Shown in pieces: positions 30,701 to 31,021 of a DNA stretch of 31,021 bases. A program made the position numbers and the translations under genes. The notes beneath the pieces were generated by a model. That model did no database searches and had not been told where the DNA came from. It saw only the letters and a program-made list of their open reading frames with translations. Each line of letters opens with the position of its first letter. Positions within the stretch are counted from its first letter, which is position 1. The DNA comes from JBBRUG01 sp038247995 (GTDB taxonomy: Bacteria; Chloroflexota; Chloroflexia; Chloroflexales; Chloroflexaceae). Location of the stretch: positions 1 to 31,021 of the forward strand of contig JBBRUG010000025.1 of NCBI GenBank assembly GCA_038247995.1, written 5' to 3'.

Positions 30701-31021
30701 TTACGGCAGCGGATATGGGTATGGGGGTGGATCGCAGTTCAGTTGTGGGTCGGTTTGTTCGCCGATTGTTTCATTCAGCGGTGGTTGCTGAGCCAAACAG
30801 GGATCGGGCGTGGCAGTGGGCGCCGGCGGAGTGTCGGTTGGCTGGACCGGCGGCGGCGGATAAGGCTCCGACGTTGGGGTCGGCGCCTCGGTAGCTGTCG
30901 GTTGCGGTGTTGATTCTTCCGTTGGCGTTGCGCTGGGCGTCGCCGTTGGCGTTGCGCTGGGCGTCGCCGTTGGCGTTGCGCTAGGCGTCGCCGTTGGCGT
31001 TGCGCTAGGCGTCGCCGTTGG
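30701..31021 (-). CDS. C-terminal end of a Pro/Thr-rich surface protein (5' end outside window)
   Basis: The minus strand is open from the window edge to a TAA at 30701-30703, giving at least 106 residues. It begins inside PTATPSAT repeats (four units visible), followed by PTEESTPQPTATEAPTPTSEP, PPPPVQPTDTPPAPTATPDP and an end QPPLNETIGEQTD..NCDPPPYPYPLP. No sorting signal or membrane anchor is at the end. Such Pro/Thr repeats form extended spacers in secreted or wall-linked Chloroflexi proteins and may carry O-glycans (family knowledge). The functional domain lies beyond the window. A plus-strand frame over the same bases is only its shadow. Confidence 0.8.
   Translation of the reverse strand, partial: PTATPSATPTATPSATPTATPSATPTATPSATPTEESTPQPTATEAPTPTSEPYPPPPVQPTDTPPAPTATPDPCLAQQPPLNETIGEQTDPQLNCDPPPYPYPLP
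30926..31021 (-). repeat. Four 24-bp tandem repeats encoding PTATPSAT
   Basis: Four perfect-length 24-bp units occupy 30926-31021 and continue past the window edge. They differ only at the silent third base of one proline codon: CCT in the two outer (window-edge) units, CCC in the two inner ones. This pattern indicates recent expansion or homogenisation within the gene. Confidence 0.92.

Noticed and set aside
30667..30894. Plus-strand frame near the window end
   Set aside because: It overlaps the minus-strand Pro/Thr-rich coding end, whose repeats are clearly coding in the other strand.

Overview
The window reads as a piece of a GC-rich bacterial chromosome, most likely from the Chloroflexota (Chloroflexia, relatives of Chloroflexus, Roseiflexus or Oscillochloris). 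This is an inference from content: a MalT/LuxR-type giant regulator, a VanW protein, a sortase fused to repeats of the TGHxL...FW..NGGL..FGxP type, Pro/Thr-rich surface tails (PTATPSAT), a stand-alone radical SAM protein of the DNA modification/repair type, and degenerate heptanucleotide repeats in many intergenic gaps. Coding density is high. No phage, insertion sequence, CRISPR array or plasmid gene is visible.

Layout. 1-317 is an AT-rich, hairpin-rich upstream region with a promoter for a membrane hybrid histidine kinase (318-2717). 2718-8375 holds a small zinc-binding protein, a GT4 glycosyltransferase, an iron-dependent alcohol dehydrogenase, and a tight pair: a metallophosphoesterase followed by a sugar-1-phosphate nucleotidylyltransferase with a beta-helix tail. 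8560-9604 is a compact regulatory module: a five-helix membrane protein and a MarR regulator, each with a TATACT promoter overlapped by nearly the same 14-bp operator-like sequence. 9632-12793 is a large GH31 glycosidase, followed by a secreted sortase, a small membrane protein and a methyltransferase (to 15477). 15812-19501 is a minus-strand cluster headed by a good promoter: rpsF, ssb, a membrane-anchored PpiC-type peptidyl-prolyl isomerase and a PH-like membrane protein.

19590-24361 (minus strand) carries an ABC-2 permease, a large secreted/membrane protein that may be its partner, and a radical SAM protein with a C-terminal helix-hairpin-helix. 24455-27019 is a MalT-like ATP-dependent LuxR regulator. 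27265-27414 is a 49-residue membrane protein followed by a strong bidirectional terminator shared with a convergent tRNA-Lys(CTT). The tRNA promoter and the promoter of the next gene, a VanW protein, stand back to back with their -35 boxes one base apart. VanW is followed by a methyltransferase with a degraded Trm112-like head. The window ends inside a minus-strand surface protein whose visible end carries four 24-bp tandem repeats encoding PTATPSAT.

Most genes are chromosomal housekeeping or cell-envelope functions. The signals most worth following are the MarR twin operators with a probable leaderless transcript, the heptad repeats, the structured region at 1-227, the small membrane gene at 27265, and the orphan radical SAM protein.
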